Assembly: GCF_007829875.1 (NCBI RefSeq)
Contig: NZ_VIWV01000001.1
Location: forward strand, 1,302,001-1,366,000
Length of the DNA: 64,000 nucleotides
Reading direction: 5' to 3'
From: Streptomyces capillispiralis
Lineage (GTDB): Bacteria; Actinomycetota; Actinomycetes; Streptomycetales; Streptomycetaceae
Shown here piece after piece: positions 51,649 to 59,688 of the stretch. The notes beneath the pieces were generated by a model. It was not told where the DNA came from, did no database searches, and was given only the letters and a program-made list of their open reading frames with translations. A program made the translations under genes and the position numbers. The number at the start of each line of letters is the position of its first letter. Position 1 is the stretch's first letter.

Positions 51649-52004
51649 GCCCTCTCGCCCCCACGTCCCCCCGGGCCGCGTGGGACCGGATGCCCGCACC
51701 GGACGGCTGCGCCCCGGCCCCGCGCATCGCCGCCGCCTTCGCCGAGGACGCGGTCGTCCGCCCGCTGGAGGCCGGCGCCGTCGAGGCCGTCCTGCGCGAG
51801 CCCGCCGACCGTTCCGGCGCGGTGCTGGGCCTGCACAACCCGTCCGCCGTGGAGGCCCGCGTCGACCTCGGTGCCCTGCTGCCCGAACTGGCCGGCCGCA
51901 CCTGGCACTTCGTCAGCGGGTCCATGCACACCAGCGCCGCGCCCGGCGGCCTGTACGTCCACCTGCCCGCGTCCGGCCAGGTCTGGCTCAGTGTGACCTC
52001 GTAG
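51645..52004 (+). CDS. 119-residue protein of unknown function, beta-sandwich-like
   Basis: GTG 51645 overlaps the mutase stop (GTGA). RSGAVLGLHNPSAVEARVDLGALLPELAGRTWHFVSG and GGLYVHLPASGQVWLSVTS resemble the all-beta C-terminal domain of GH13-type glycosidases, but no catalytic domain is attached. No active-site motif is seen. Tight coupling to the EPSPS-like and mutase genes implies a role in the same step, perhaps as a stabilising or binding partner. The function is not recognised. Confidence 0.75.
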   Translation: MSPLAPTSPRAAWDRMPAPDGCAPAPRIAAAFAEDAVVRPLEAGAVEAVLREPADRSGAVLGLHNPSAVEARVDLGALLPELAGRTWHFVSGSMHTSAAPGGLYVHLPASGQVWLSVTS

Positions 52005-52058
52005 GGAAGGAGAGCACCCCCGCGTTCCGGGCCGCAGCGCCCGTCCTCTCGCGCCCCT

Positions 52059-52083
52059 GTGCCGGCGTTCCGAACGCCGGCAC
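52059..52083. terminator. Perfect hairpin between biosynthetic and transporter genes
   Basis: GTGCCGGCGTTC (52059-52070) pairs exactly with GAACGCCGGCAC (52072-52083) around one base. All flanking genes run in the same direction, so it may act as a partial terminator or mRNA-end stabiliser that lowers or separates expression of the ABC genes. Confidence 0.6.
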
Positions 52084-52186
52084 ATCTGCGCCGGATCCAC
52101 CGCAGCCTGCGCGGGCAGCCCGCCCCCCGGGGTCCACCGCTGTCCCGCTTCCTCATTCAGGGCACCGCCACCCCGAAGGATCTGTC

Positions 52187-53143
52187 ATGGAACCACTCGT
52201 ACGCTTCGTGCTGCCCGCTTCGGCCTCCGGCCGGTCGTCGGGCCGCAGGCATCACCGACCGCACCACCCCCGCGCCCACCGGCGCCGTACCGCCCGCGTC
52301 GCCGCCCTGGCCCTGGTGTTCATGTCCCTCGCGACGGCGTGCGCCGACAAGGACACGGGAGCGACCGGCGCGTTGCAGGTCAGCGGATCGACCACGGTCG
52401 CCCCGGTGGCCGCGGACGCGGCCCAGGCCCTCAAGGCCGACGGGCTCGACATCACCGTCGCCACCCAGGGCGGCTCCGCCGGCGGCATCTCGCAGCTCGC
52501 GTCGGGCCAGATCGGCATCGCGATGAGCTCCAAGCCCCTGGCCGACGAGGACCGGTCCGCCCACCCGGACACCGACTTCCGTCCCACCCAGATCGGCGCC
52601 GACGCCGTCGGTGTCATCGTCACGCGGGAGGTCGCCGAGGGCGGGGTCGAGAACCTCACCGCGGCCCAGATACGCGGCCTGTTCGAAGGGAAGATCACCA
52701 ACTGGTCGGAGGTCGGCGGTCCGGACCTCGATGTCTTCGTCTACGACAAGGAACCCGGCCGCGGAACCCGTGAGGTGCTCGACAAGTACCTCTACGGGGA
52801 CGAGAAGCCCCCGCCGCCGCCCGAGTCGGGCAACTTCGCCGTCGTGGGCGGCAACCTCGAGACCCGCAACAAGCTGGAGTCGACGCCCGGCGCCGTGGCA
52901 CCGCTGTCCACCAGCTTCATCGAGGGACACGACGGCCTGCGCGCGGTGACGCTCGACGGCATCGCGCCGACGCCGGAGAACATCGCCTCCGGCACGTATC
53001 CCATGTCCCGGCCGCTCTACCTCCTCACCGACGGCGAACCGGAGGGGACGGCCAGGACGTTCATCGACTACGTCCTGTCCGCCAAGGGCCAGGCCCTGAT
53101 GACCCGGCACGGCTATCTGACCCTCCAGCAGATCGGGAAGTAG
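52187..53143 (+). CDS. PstS-like periplasmic oxyanion-binding lipoprotein
   Basis: This 318-residue protein has a long His/Arg-rich N-terminus, then hydrophobic AALALVFMSLATAC with Cys52 as likely lipid anchor. VSGSTTVAPVAADAAQAL, GSAGGISQLASGQIGIAMSSKPL, FEGKITNWSEVGG and EPGRGTREV are PstS-type phosphate-binding loops. GAAGGA lies 6 nt before ATG 52187. No PhoU or PHO box is seen, and the location in an arsenic cluster suggests arsenate or an arsonate as ligand. That is inference. Confidence 0.88.
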   Translation: MEPLVRFVLPASASGRSSGRRHHRPHHPRAHRRRTARVAALALVFMSLATACADKDTGATGALQVSGSTTVAPVAADAAQALKADGLDITVATQGGSAGGISQLASGQIGIAMSSKPLADEDRSAHPDTDFRPTQIGADAVGVIVTREVAEGGVENLTAAQIRGLFEGKITNWSEVGGPDLDVFVYDKEPGRGTREVLDKYLYGDEKPPPPPESGNFAVVGGNLETRNKLESTPGAVAPLSTSFIEGHDGLRAVTLDGIAPTPENIASGTYPMSRPLYLLTDGEPEGTARTFIDYVLSAKGQALMTRHGYLTLQQIGK

Positions 53144-53146
53144 CCG

Positions 53147-54958
53147 ATGGCCACCAGAACACTGGCCCGGCCACCCCTCGCACCCGGCCCGGGCACCCGC
53201 CCGCGCCCGTCGAAGTGGATCTGGAGCTGGGTGGGCGCCGGGGCACTGTCCGTGGCGGCCCTGCTGCTGGTCCTCGCCGGGTATCTCGGCGCGGGGGTCG
53301 GCGGCGGCGACGTCGACTGGCCGGCCCTGCTGACCGAGACCACCTGGAGCCCGGCCAACGCGGCGTACGGCGGCCTGGCGATGATCTACGGCACGGCCGT
53401 CGTCTGCGTCCTCGCCCTCGCCCTCGCCGTGCCCGTCGGCTGGGCGGCGGCCATCGCGCTGTCGGAGTACCTCCCGCCCCGGGTGGCCCGCCCGCTGCGC
53501 CTGTGCGTGGAACTGCTGGCCGCGGTGCCCTCCATCGTCTACGGCCTGATCGGCATCATCGTCGTCCGGCCCGTCATCGCCCGCTGGGCGGACGTGCCGG
53601 GCGGTGACAGCCTGCTCGCCGCGGGCATCGTGCTGGCGGTGATGATCACTCCGACGGTCGTGGCCGTCAGTGTCGACGCGCTTGCCGCGGTGCCCGACCG
53701 CTGCCGGGAGGCCGCGTTCTCGCTCGGGCTGACCCGGCGCGAGGTCGTCCGCTCGGCCGTGCTGCCCCTCGCCCGGGCGGGCATGCGGGCGGCCGTCCTG
53801 CTCGGGCTGGCCAGGGCGCTCGGTGAGGCCATCGCGGTCTTCCTGGTCGTGGGCCGGGCCGACGGGCGGCTCCCCACCGATGTCGGGGGCTTCCTCGACT
53901 CGCTGGTCCGTCCCGGGCAGACGCTGACGACCAAGCTGGCCGGGCCGGAACCCGTCCTGGCCGGGACCTCGGGTCCGCACTTCGCCGCGCTGTGCGGGCT
54001 CGGGTTCGTCCTGCTGGCGCTGGTGGCCGCGGCGACGGTGTGGGGCACGCGGGGACGCGGCGGCGACACGGCGGCCGGACGGACTCCGCGGTACCGGGCC
54101 ACGGCCCGGCTGCGGGTGCAGCGCGACCGGCTGGCGGCCACGCTGCGGCTGGCGGCCCTGCTCCTGCCCGGCGTCCTCCTGGCCGGCATGCTCGCCCTCC
54201 TGGCGACGCGGGGCAGCTCCGCGTTCGACCCCTCCTTCTGGTTCACCGCGGCGACCGGGTCGGCCGGCGGGGGTGTGCGCGACCAGATCGTCGGCACCGT
54301 GCTGCTCGTCGTGACGACGGGTCTGCTCGCGCTGCCGCTCGGCTTCGGCGCGGGCATCCTGATCGGTGTGCACGCGTCCGCGCGTACCGCGCGTGTGCTC
54401 CAGACCCTGACGGTCGTCCTGGGCGGCGTACCGACCATCCTGCTGGGACTGGCCGGGTTCGTCATCCTGTCCAGTGCCATGGGCTGGGGCCGGTCCTGGC
54501 TGGCGGGGGCCCTCGTGCTGGTCCCCGTGGTGGTACCGGTGATCGCGCTGGCCACCTCGGCGCGCGTGCGGAGCCTGCCGCCCGAACTGACGGAGAGCGC
54601 GCTGTCGTTGGGGCTGACGCGGGCCCAGCTGATCCGGTCGGTCGTCGTCCCCTACGCCTGGCCCGCCACCGTCACCGGCCTGCTGCTCGGTCTGGCCCGC
54701 GCCGCGGGCGAGACCGCGCCCCTGCTGTTCACCGCCACCGTGTTCTTCGGCGCCCCGGCGCTGCCGGGCGGTGTCGTGGAGTCGCCGGTGCAGGCGTTGC
54801 CGACGCACATCTTCACCCTCTCCCAGGACTCGGGCGACCCCCAGGCGGTCGCCCAGGCGTGGGGCAGCGCCCTGGTCCTGGTCCTGATCACCGCAGTGCT
54901 CCTCTGCGCGGCCGTGGTGCTGCGCAACCGCTTCGAAGGAGAGCGATGGACAGCGTAA
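53147..54958 (+). CDS. Fused PstC-PstA ABC permease
   Basis: The 603-residue protein contains two full permease domains. The first (to about residue 300) has AAVPSIVYGLIGIIVVRP and the EAA loop EAAFSLGLTRREVVRSAVLPLARAG. The second has GGVPTILLGLAGFVI and ESALSLGLTRAQLIRSVVVPYA with LARAAGETAPLLF. Separate pstC and pstA genes are the rule, so this is a fusion. It starts 4 bp after the binding-protein stop and overlaps the ATPase gene by 13 bp. Confidence 0.92.
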   Translation: MATRTLARPPLAPGPGTRPRPSKWIWSWVGAGALSVAALLLVLAGYLGAGVGGGDVDWPALLTETTWSPANAAYGGLAMIYGTAVVCVLALALAVPVGWAAAIALSEYLPPRVARPLRLCVELLAAVPSIVYGLIGIIVVRPVIARWADVPGGDSLLAAGIVLAVMITPTVVAVSVDALAAVPDRCREAAFSLGLTRREVVRSAVLPLARAGMRAAVLLGLARALGEAIAVFLVVGRADGRLPTDVGGFLDSLVRPGQTLTTKLAGPEPVLAGTSGPHFAALCGLGFVLLALVAAATVWGTRGRGGDTAAGRTPRYRATARLRVQRDRLAATLRLAALLLPGVLLAGMLALLATRGSSAFDPSFWFTAATGSAGGGVRDQIVGTVLLVVTTGLLALPLGFGAGILIGVHASARTARVLQTLTVVLGGVPTILLGLAGFVILSSAMGWGRSWLAGALVLVPVVVPVIALATSARVRSLPPELTESALSLGLTRAQLIRSVVVPYAWPATVTGLLLGLARAAGETAPLLFTATVFFGAPALPGGVVESPVQALPTHIFTLSQDSGDPQAVAQAWGSALVLVLITAVLLCAAVVLRNRFEGERWTA

Positions 54959-55632
54959 TCACCGTGCGTCGGCTGCGTGTGCGCAGTCGTGACACGACCC
55001 TGGTGGGCCCCGTCTCCTTCGACCTCGCGCAGGGGTCCACCACCGGACTGTGCGGGCCGTCGGGCGCCGGCAAGTCCACCGTCCTGCGTGCCCTGGTGGA
55101 CCTCCTCCCGAGCGGGCTCGTCCGGGACGGCGACCTGCGGGTGCTGGACCGGGCGATCGCGCCGGGCAGGGGGGACGCCGACCTCAGGGCCAGGGTCGTC
55201 CTGGTGCCGCAGACACCGGTGGTGTTCGGCGGCAGCATCCTCGACAACGCGCTCTTCGGACTGCGGCACGTGCTGCGGGCCTCGCGCGAGGTGCTGCGGG
55301 AACGGGCGGAGCGGGCGCTGCGTGAGGCCGGACTGTGGCAGGAGGTCGCCGACCGGCTCGACGCGCCGGCCCACACGCTGTCCGCGGGACAGCGCCAACG
55401 GCTGTGCCTCGCCCGCGCGCTGGCGCTGGAGCCGGCGGCCCTGCTCCTCGACGAACCCACCAGCGCGCTGGACGCGCAGAGCCGGGACACGGTCGAGGAG
55501 TCGATCGCGGCCCTGCACGGCCGCCGCTCGGTCCTTCTCGTCTCCCACGACCCGGCGCAGGTGGAGCGCCTCTGCGACACGACGGTCCGCCTGGACCGGC
55601 CGGCGGCGGCCCCGGCCGTCGCGGTCTCCTGA
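54946..55632 (+). CDS. PstB-like ABC ATPase
   Basis: The 228-residue ATPase has Walker A GPSGAGKST, Q-loop LVPQTPVVFGG, signature LSAGQRQRL, Walker B ALLLDEPT and H-loop LLVSHD. It is shorter than housekeeping PstB (about 258). GAAGGA lies 5 nt before ATG 54946. It powers the fused permease and ends the transporter operon. Confidence 0.92.
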   Translation: MDSVITVRRLRVRSRDTTLVGPVSFDLAQGSTTGLCGPSGAGKSTVLRALVDLLPSGLVRDGDLRVLDRAIAPGRGDADLRARVVLVPQTPVVFGGSILDNALFGLRHVLRASREVLRERAERALREAGLWQEVADRLDAPAHTLSAGQRQRLCLARALALEPAALLLDEPTSALDAQSRDTVEESIAALHGRRSVLLVSHDPAQVERLCDTTVRLDRPAAAPAVAVS

Positions 55633-55659
55633 GCCGCGGAGTCCGTCGACGGCCACGGC

Positions 55660-56001
55660 TCATGCTCCGACCCGGCTGCGCTGGTGCAGGATCTGCATCA
55701 GCGCGGACCGGACCTCGTCGCCCAGGCGGTAGTAGATGTGGCGGCCTTCCCGCCGGCTCTCGATCAGCCCGATGCAGCGCAGCCGCTTGAGGTGGTGGCT
55801 CACGGTGGCCTGGGACACCCCGACGTCGGCCAGCTCGTGCACGGCGACCTCGGCGCCCCGGTGTTCGGCCAGGTGCATCAGCAGGTGCAGGCGGACCGGG
55901 TCACCGAGTGTCTTGAACACGGTGGACCACCAGACCATGTCCGCCGGGCTCAGTTCCAGGCACGTCCCGTCGCACAGGGCACCGGCGCCTTGCTGACACA
56001 T
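55660..56001 (-). CDS. ArsR-family regulator with an N-terminal Cys cluster
   Basis: The 113-residue protein has Cys2, Cys10 and Cys14 at the N-terminus (MCQQGAGALCDGTC) and recognition helix QATVSHHLKRLRCIGLI. The CVC position reads AVHEL, so the metal site must differ from the other two ArsR proteins; a His may take part. It is convergent with the ABC operon and followed upstream by a second arsR in the same direction. Confidence 0.88.
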   Translation of the reverse strand: MCQQGAGALCDGTCLELSPADMVWWSTVFKTLGDPVRLHLLMHLAEHRGAEVAVHELADVGVSQATVSHHLKRLRCIGLIESRREGRHIYYRLGDEVRSALMQILHQRSRVGA

Positions 56002-56111
56002 GTCGTCTCCTCACCCCGGCGTCCCTTCCGGGTTGCGTGACCTGCGGGTTCGCCCGGCTCCGACGGCCGTCGGGCCGGTGCGTCCCCCGCGGTCCGCCGG
56101 AGCGTACCGGT

Positions 56112-56474
56112 TCAGACGGCGCGTGACAGCAGGCCTGCCATGCCCGTGAGCACACCGGGGGCCACGCTGTAGTACACCCAACTGGCGCGGCGTTCCGACA
56201 CCAGCAGGCCGGCCTCGCGCAGTTTGCGCAGGTGGTGGCTGACGGTGGGCTGGGAGACGCCCACGTCCTGGATCTCGCACACGCAGGCCTCCCCGCCGGG
56301 CCGCGCGGCGATTTTCGAGAACAGTCGCAACCTGACCGGGTCGGACAGCGCCTTGAACATGGCGGCGATCTTCTCGGCGTCGGCGGCCGACAGCTCCTCC
56401 TGCCCCAGCGGCCGACAGCACTGCAACGACGTGCCCACGTCGAGAACGGCGGAGCCCGGAGCCAAATTAGACAT
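56112..56474 (-). CDS. arsR: ArsR repressor of the CC/CVC type, second copy
   Basis: The 120-residue protein has Cys19-Cys20 and Cys64/Cys66 in EACVCEIQDVG, with QPTVSHHLRKLREAGLL. It mirrors the ArsR at 29,062-29,415 across most of its length. It is divergent from the second flavoprotein gene, with operator-like sequences between them. As(III) should release it from DNA. Confidence 0.93.
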   Translation of the reverse strand: MSNLAPGSAVLDVGTSLQCCRPLGQEELSAADAEKIAAMFKALSDPVRLRLFSKIAARPGGEACVCEIQDVGVSQPTVSHHLRKLREAGLLVSERRASWVYYSVAPGVLTGMAGLLSRAV

Positions 56475-56483
56475 GCCTCTATG

Positions 56484-56565
56484 TTGACACCCATCTAATC
56501 ACCTGCCAAGAGGTGGAACCGACCCACCGGACACACTTCGACGTTCCTCTATGTTGACGAACGTC
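56484..56565. promoter_or_regulatory. ArsR-controlled promoter region of the flavoprotein-MFS operon
   Basis: TTGACA (56484-56489), 17 bp, CAAGAG (56507-56512) repeats the layout ahead of the SDR gene. CATCTAATCA (56492-56501) inside the spacer is a half-site of the 29,456 palindrome. A second copy of CTCTATGTTGAC occurs at 56547-56558, framed by GACGTTC (56540-56546) and GAACGTC (56559-56565). Tandem promoter/operator units are likely. Confidence 0.65.
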
Positions 56566-56620
56566 TATACCGGGTCCACACTGACGGTATCGACGTTCAT
56601 CGAAACCGAGGAGCCGCACC

Positions 56621-58012
56621 GTGACCGCGCACACCGCCACCGATCTTCCCGTTGCCGTCATCGGGGCCGGCCCCGTCGGCCTGGCCGCCGCCGCGCACCT
56701 CGTCGAGCGCGGCCTGACCCCCCTCGTCCTGGAGTCCGGGCCCGTCGCGGCGGCGGCGGTACGGGAATGGGCGCACGTCCGCCTGTTCTCCCCGTGGAGC
56801 GAGGTCGTCGACCCGGCCGCCGAGAAGCTGCTGGCGCCCACCGGCTGGACCCGGCCGGACCCCGCCTCCTACCCCAGCGGCGGGGACTGGGCCGAGCGGT
56901 ACCTGCAGCCGCTCGCCGACGTGCTCGGCGACCGCGTCCGCTACGGAGCCACCGTCACCGGGGTCTCCCGGGCCGGCCGCGACCGCGTCGTGGACGCCGA
57001 CCGCGCGGCCCAGCCCTTCGTCCTGCACGTGACGTCCGAGGACGGCCGTGAGGAGCGGGTCCTGGCCCGCGCGGTCGTCGACGCCTCCGGCACCTGGGCG
57101 CTGCCCTCGCCGGCCGGCGGCGACGGCCTGCCCGCGCTCGGCGAGCGCGCCGCCGCCGACCGCGTCGGCTACCGCGTCCCCGACCTCAAGGACCCGGCCG
57201 TCCGCGCCCGGTACGCGGGCCGGCGCACCGCGGTCATCGGCTCCGGCGCCTCCGCCTTCACCGCCCTGGCGTCCCTGGCCGAACTCGCCGGGTCCCCCGA
57301 CGGCCACGGCACCGAGGCGGTGTGGATCCTGCGCCGCGGCATCACCGGTTCCACCTTCGGCGGCGGCCGGGCCGACCAGCTGCCCGCCCGGGGTGCGCTC
57401 GGCCTCGCCGCCCGGGCCGCCGTCGAGGACGGCCACGCCGACGCCGTCACCGGTTTCCGCTGCGCGGCGATCGAGCGGGACGGCGGGGGCCGGCTGATCC
57501 TCGTCGCCGAGGACGGGCGCCGCCTCGACCCGGTGGACGAGGTGATCGTGCTGACCGGGTTCCGTCCCGACCTGTCGTTCCTCTCCGAGCTCCGTCTCGG
57601 CCTGGACGAGCGCCTGGAGGCCCCGGTCGCGCTGGCGCCGCTGATCGACCCCAACGTCCACTCCTGCGGCACCGTCTACCCGCACGGCCGCACCGAGCTC
57701 GCCCACCCCGAGGAGGGCGTCTACCTCGTCGGCATGAAGTCCTACGGCCGGGCGCCGACGTTCCTCGCGATGACCGGCTACGAGCAGGTCCGCTCCGTGG
57801 CCGCCGCCCTCGCCGGGGACCCGGAGGCGGCGGACCGCGTGGAGCTGGTCCTGCCGGAGACGGGCGTGTGCGGCGGCTCCGGCCTCTTCGACGCCGCCGA
57901 ACCGGCGACGGCGGACGCGGGCGGGTGCTGCGCCGCCCCCGCGCCGCAGCTCGTGCAGATCACCCCGGCCTCCCTCACGGCGGCACCCGGCAGCTCCTCC
58001 GGCGGCTGCTGA
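56621..58012 (+). CDS. FAD/NAD(P)-dependent flavoprotein (ars-associated), CC-tailed form
   Basis: The 463-residue protein has VAVIGAGPVGLAAAAHLVE, WAHVRLFSPWSE, a second motif TAVIGSGASAFTALASLAEL and VLTGFRPDLSF, and is a paralogue of the protein at 30,348-31,829. Its unusual feature is a flexible tail with Cys436-Cys437 (GGCC) and a terminal Cys463 in SSSGGC, following CGGSGLFDAAEP. Such a tail could bind or present As(III). GAGGAG lies 7 nt before GTG 56621. It is co-transcribed with the following MFS gene. Confidence 0.87.
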   Translation: MTAHTATDLPVAVIGAGPVGLAAAAHLVERGLTPLVLESGPVAAAAVREWAHVRLFSPWSEVVDPAAEKLLAPTGWTRPDPASYPSGGDWAERYLQPLADVLGDRVRYGATVTGVSRAGRDRVVDADRAAQPFVLHVTSEDGREERVLARAVVDASGTWALPSPAGGDGLPALGERAAADRVGYRVPDLKDPAVRARYAGRRTAVIGSGASAFTALASLAELAGSPDGHGTEAVWILRRGITGSTFGGGRADQLPARGALGLAARAAVEDGHADAVTGFRCAAIERDGGGRLILVAEDGRRLDPVDEVIVLTGFRPDLSFLSELRLGLDERLEAPVALAPLIDPNVHSCGTVYPHGRTELAHPEEGVYLVGMKSYGRAPTFLAMTGYEQVRSVAAALAGDPEAADRVELVLPETGVCGGSGLFDAAEPATADAGGCCAAPAPQLVQITPASLTAAPGSSSGGC

Positions 58013-58017
58013 CCTCC

Positions 58018-59250
58018 ATGCGGCACCTCGACGTCCCCGCCCGCGCGGCCGCCACCCCACCGGGCCACCCGGCGCGGCCGCGCGCGGCCCTGCCCGCGCT
58101 GTGCCTGACCCAGATCACCGGCTGGGGCATCGTCTACTACGCCTTCCCGGTCCTGAACCCGGAGATCACCGCCGCCACCGGATGGTCCCCGGCGGCGACC
58201 ACGGCGGCGTTCTCCCTCGCCCTCCTCGTGTCCGCGGCGGCGGGCATCCGCATCGGCCGGGTGCTCGACGCCCGGGGACCGCGCACCGTCATGACCGCCG
58301 GCTCGGTGCTCGGCACCCTCAGCCTGGTCGTCGTCGCCACCGCCCCCAATGTGCCGGTGTTCACCGTCGGGTGGCTGCTGGCCGGACTCGCCATGGCCGC
58401 GACCTTCTACCAGCCGGCGTTCGCCGCGCTCACCCGCTGGTGGGCCCCCGACCACGTGCGCGCGCTGACCGTCGTCACCCTCGCCGGCGGCCTCGCCTCC
58501 ACCGTCTTCGCCCCGCTCACCGCCCTGCTCGTGGAACACCTCGGCTGGCGGCAGACCTATCTGGTTCTCGCCGCCGTCCTGGCCGCCGTCACCGTTCCCG
58601 CCCACGCCCTGGCCCTGCGCGGTCCCTGGCCGCCCGCCCCGCCGGCGACCGCCGCGGGAGCGGGCGCCACCGGCGCCTCCCTCGCCCGGAGCCGCCCCTT
58701 CCTGCTGCTCGCGGTCGCGCTGACGCTCTCCGCCTTCGCCCTGTACGCCGTCGTCGTCACCCTGGTGCCGCTGCTCCTCGAACGCGGCTACTCCACCACC
58801 CAGGCCGCCTGGGCACTCGGCCTCGGCGGCCTCGGGCAGACGCTCGGCCGCACGCTCTACGCCGCCCTCGCCCGCGGCGTCCCGCCCGCCGCCCGCGCCG
58901 CCCTGCTGATCGGCTTGGGCGGGGCGACCACCGCCGCCTTCGCCCTGCTGGGCGGCCCCTATCCGCTGCTCGCCGTCCTCGCCGTCGTCGCCGGTGCCGT
59001 ACGCGGCAACCTCACGCTGCTGCAGGCCACCGCCGTCACCGACCGCTGGGGGACCGCACACTACGGCCGGCTGTCCGCGCTGCTGGCCGCACCCGCGACC
59101 ACGGCGTCGGCGCTCGCGCCGTTCGCCGGTACGGCGCTGGCGGGACCCCTCGGCGGCTACCCGGCCCTGTTCGCCGTGCTGGCCCTCGTCTCCGTCACGG
59201 CCGCCCTGTTCGCGCACCGGACGGCCGTCCCGCACCGCTCGCACCCCTGA
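58018..59250 (+). CDS. MFS transporter of the arsenic island
   Basis: The 410-residue protein has about twelve helices, beginning LCLTQITGWGIVYYAFPVLNPEITAATGWS, with motif A-like GRVLDARGPRTVM and FYQPAFAALTRWW. ATG 58018 is 5 bp after the flavoprotein stop. Export of the flavoprotein's arsenical product is the natural reading. It is not clearly ArsJ, since no GAPDH partner is present. Confidence 0.85.
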   Translation: MRHLDVPARAAATPPGHPARPRAALPALCLTQITGWGIVYYAFPVLNPEITAATGWSPAATTAAFSLALLVSAAAGIRIGRVLDARGPRTVMTAGSVLGTLSLVVVATAPNVPVFTVGWLLAGLAMAATFYQPAFAALTRWWAPDHVRALTVVTLAGGLASTVFAPLTALLVEHLGWRQTYLVLAAVLAAVTVPAHALALRGPWPPAPPATAAGAGATGASLARSRPFLLLAVALTLSAFALYAVVVTLVPLLLERGYSTTQAAWALGLGGLGQTLGRTLYAALARGVPPAARAALLIGLGGATTAAFALLGGPYPLLAVLAVVAGAVRGNLTLLQATAVTDRWGTAHYGRLSALLAAPATTASALAPFAGTALAGPLGGYPALFAVLALVSVTAALFAHRTAVPHRSHP

Positions 59251-59318
59251 CGCCCCGCACCGGGTCACCCGGGCGCGGCCGGTGCCGCGGCCCGCCGCCG
59301 GGACGTAGGATCGGTCGC

Positions 59319-59326
59319 CGATATCG
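59319..59326. promoter_or_regulatory. PadR-type box before padR gene
   Basis: CGATATCG, within GCCGATATCGG, lies 43 bp before the padR start. The same GCCGATATCG, on the opposite strand, precedes the APC permease gene. Confidence 0.55.
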
Positions 59327-59369
59327 GTTTCGTCACTGCTCCGGGGCCGGGGCGGGAGGTGGGGAGAGG

Positions 59370-59678
59370 GTGCGGGAGTTCCAGCGGGGCGCGGTGCGGC
59401 TGCACATCCTCCACCACGCCGCCGAGGAGGAGATCCACGGCGCCTGGATGACCGGGGAACTGGCCCGCCACGGGTACCGGATCAGTCCGGGCACGCTGTA
59501 CCCGACGCTGCACCGGCTGGAGGCCGACGGTCTGCTGGCCTCCGAGCAGCGGGTGGTCGACGGCCGTACCCGGCGGGTGTACCGGGCGACGGAGGCGGGC
59601 CGGCAGGCGCTGGCCGAGGACCGCCGGGCGCTGAGCGAGCTGGCCCGGGAGGTCCTCGGCGACGACTCCCCCCGCTGA
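59370..59678 (+). CDS. PadR-family transcriptional regulator
   Basis: The 102-residue protein has LHHAAEEEIHGAWMTGELARHGYRISPGTLYPTLHRLEADGLLASEQRVVDGRTRRVYRAT, the PadR winged helix, then a short dimerisation helix. GTG 59370 is the likely start behind GGGAGG. It probably represses itself and the convergent APC permease gene; ligand unknown. Confidence 0.88.
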   Translation: MREFQRGAVRLHILHHAAEEEIHGAWMTGELARHGYRISPGTLYPTLHRLEADGLLASEQRVVDGRTRRVYRATEAGRQALAEDRRALSELAREVLGDDSPR

Positions 59679-59688
59679 TCCGCCCGGC

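Noticed and set aside
58018..59250. ArsJ organoarsenical permease
   Set aside because: ArsJ normally pairs with a GAPDH gene, which is absent; only a general MFS call is supported.
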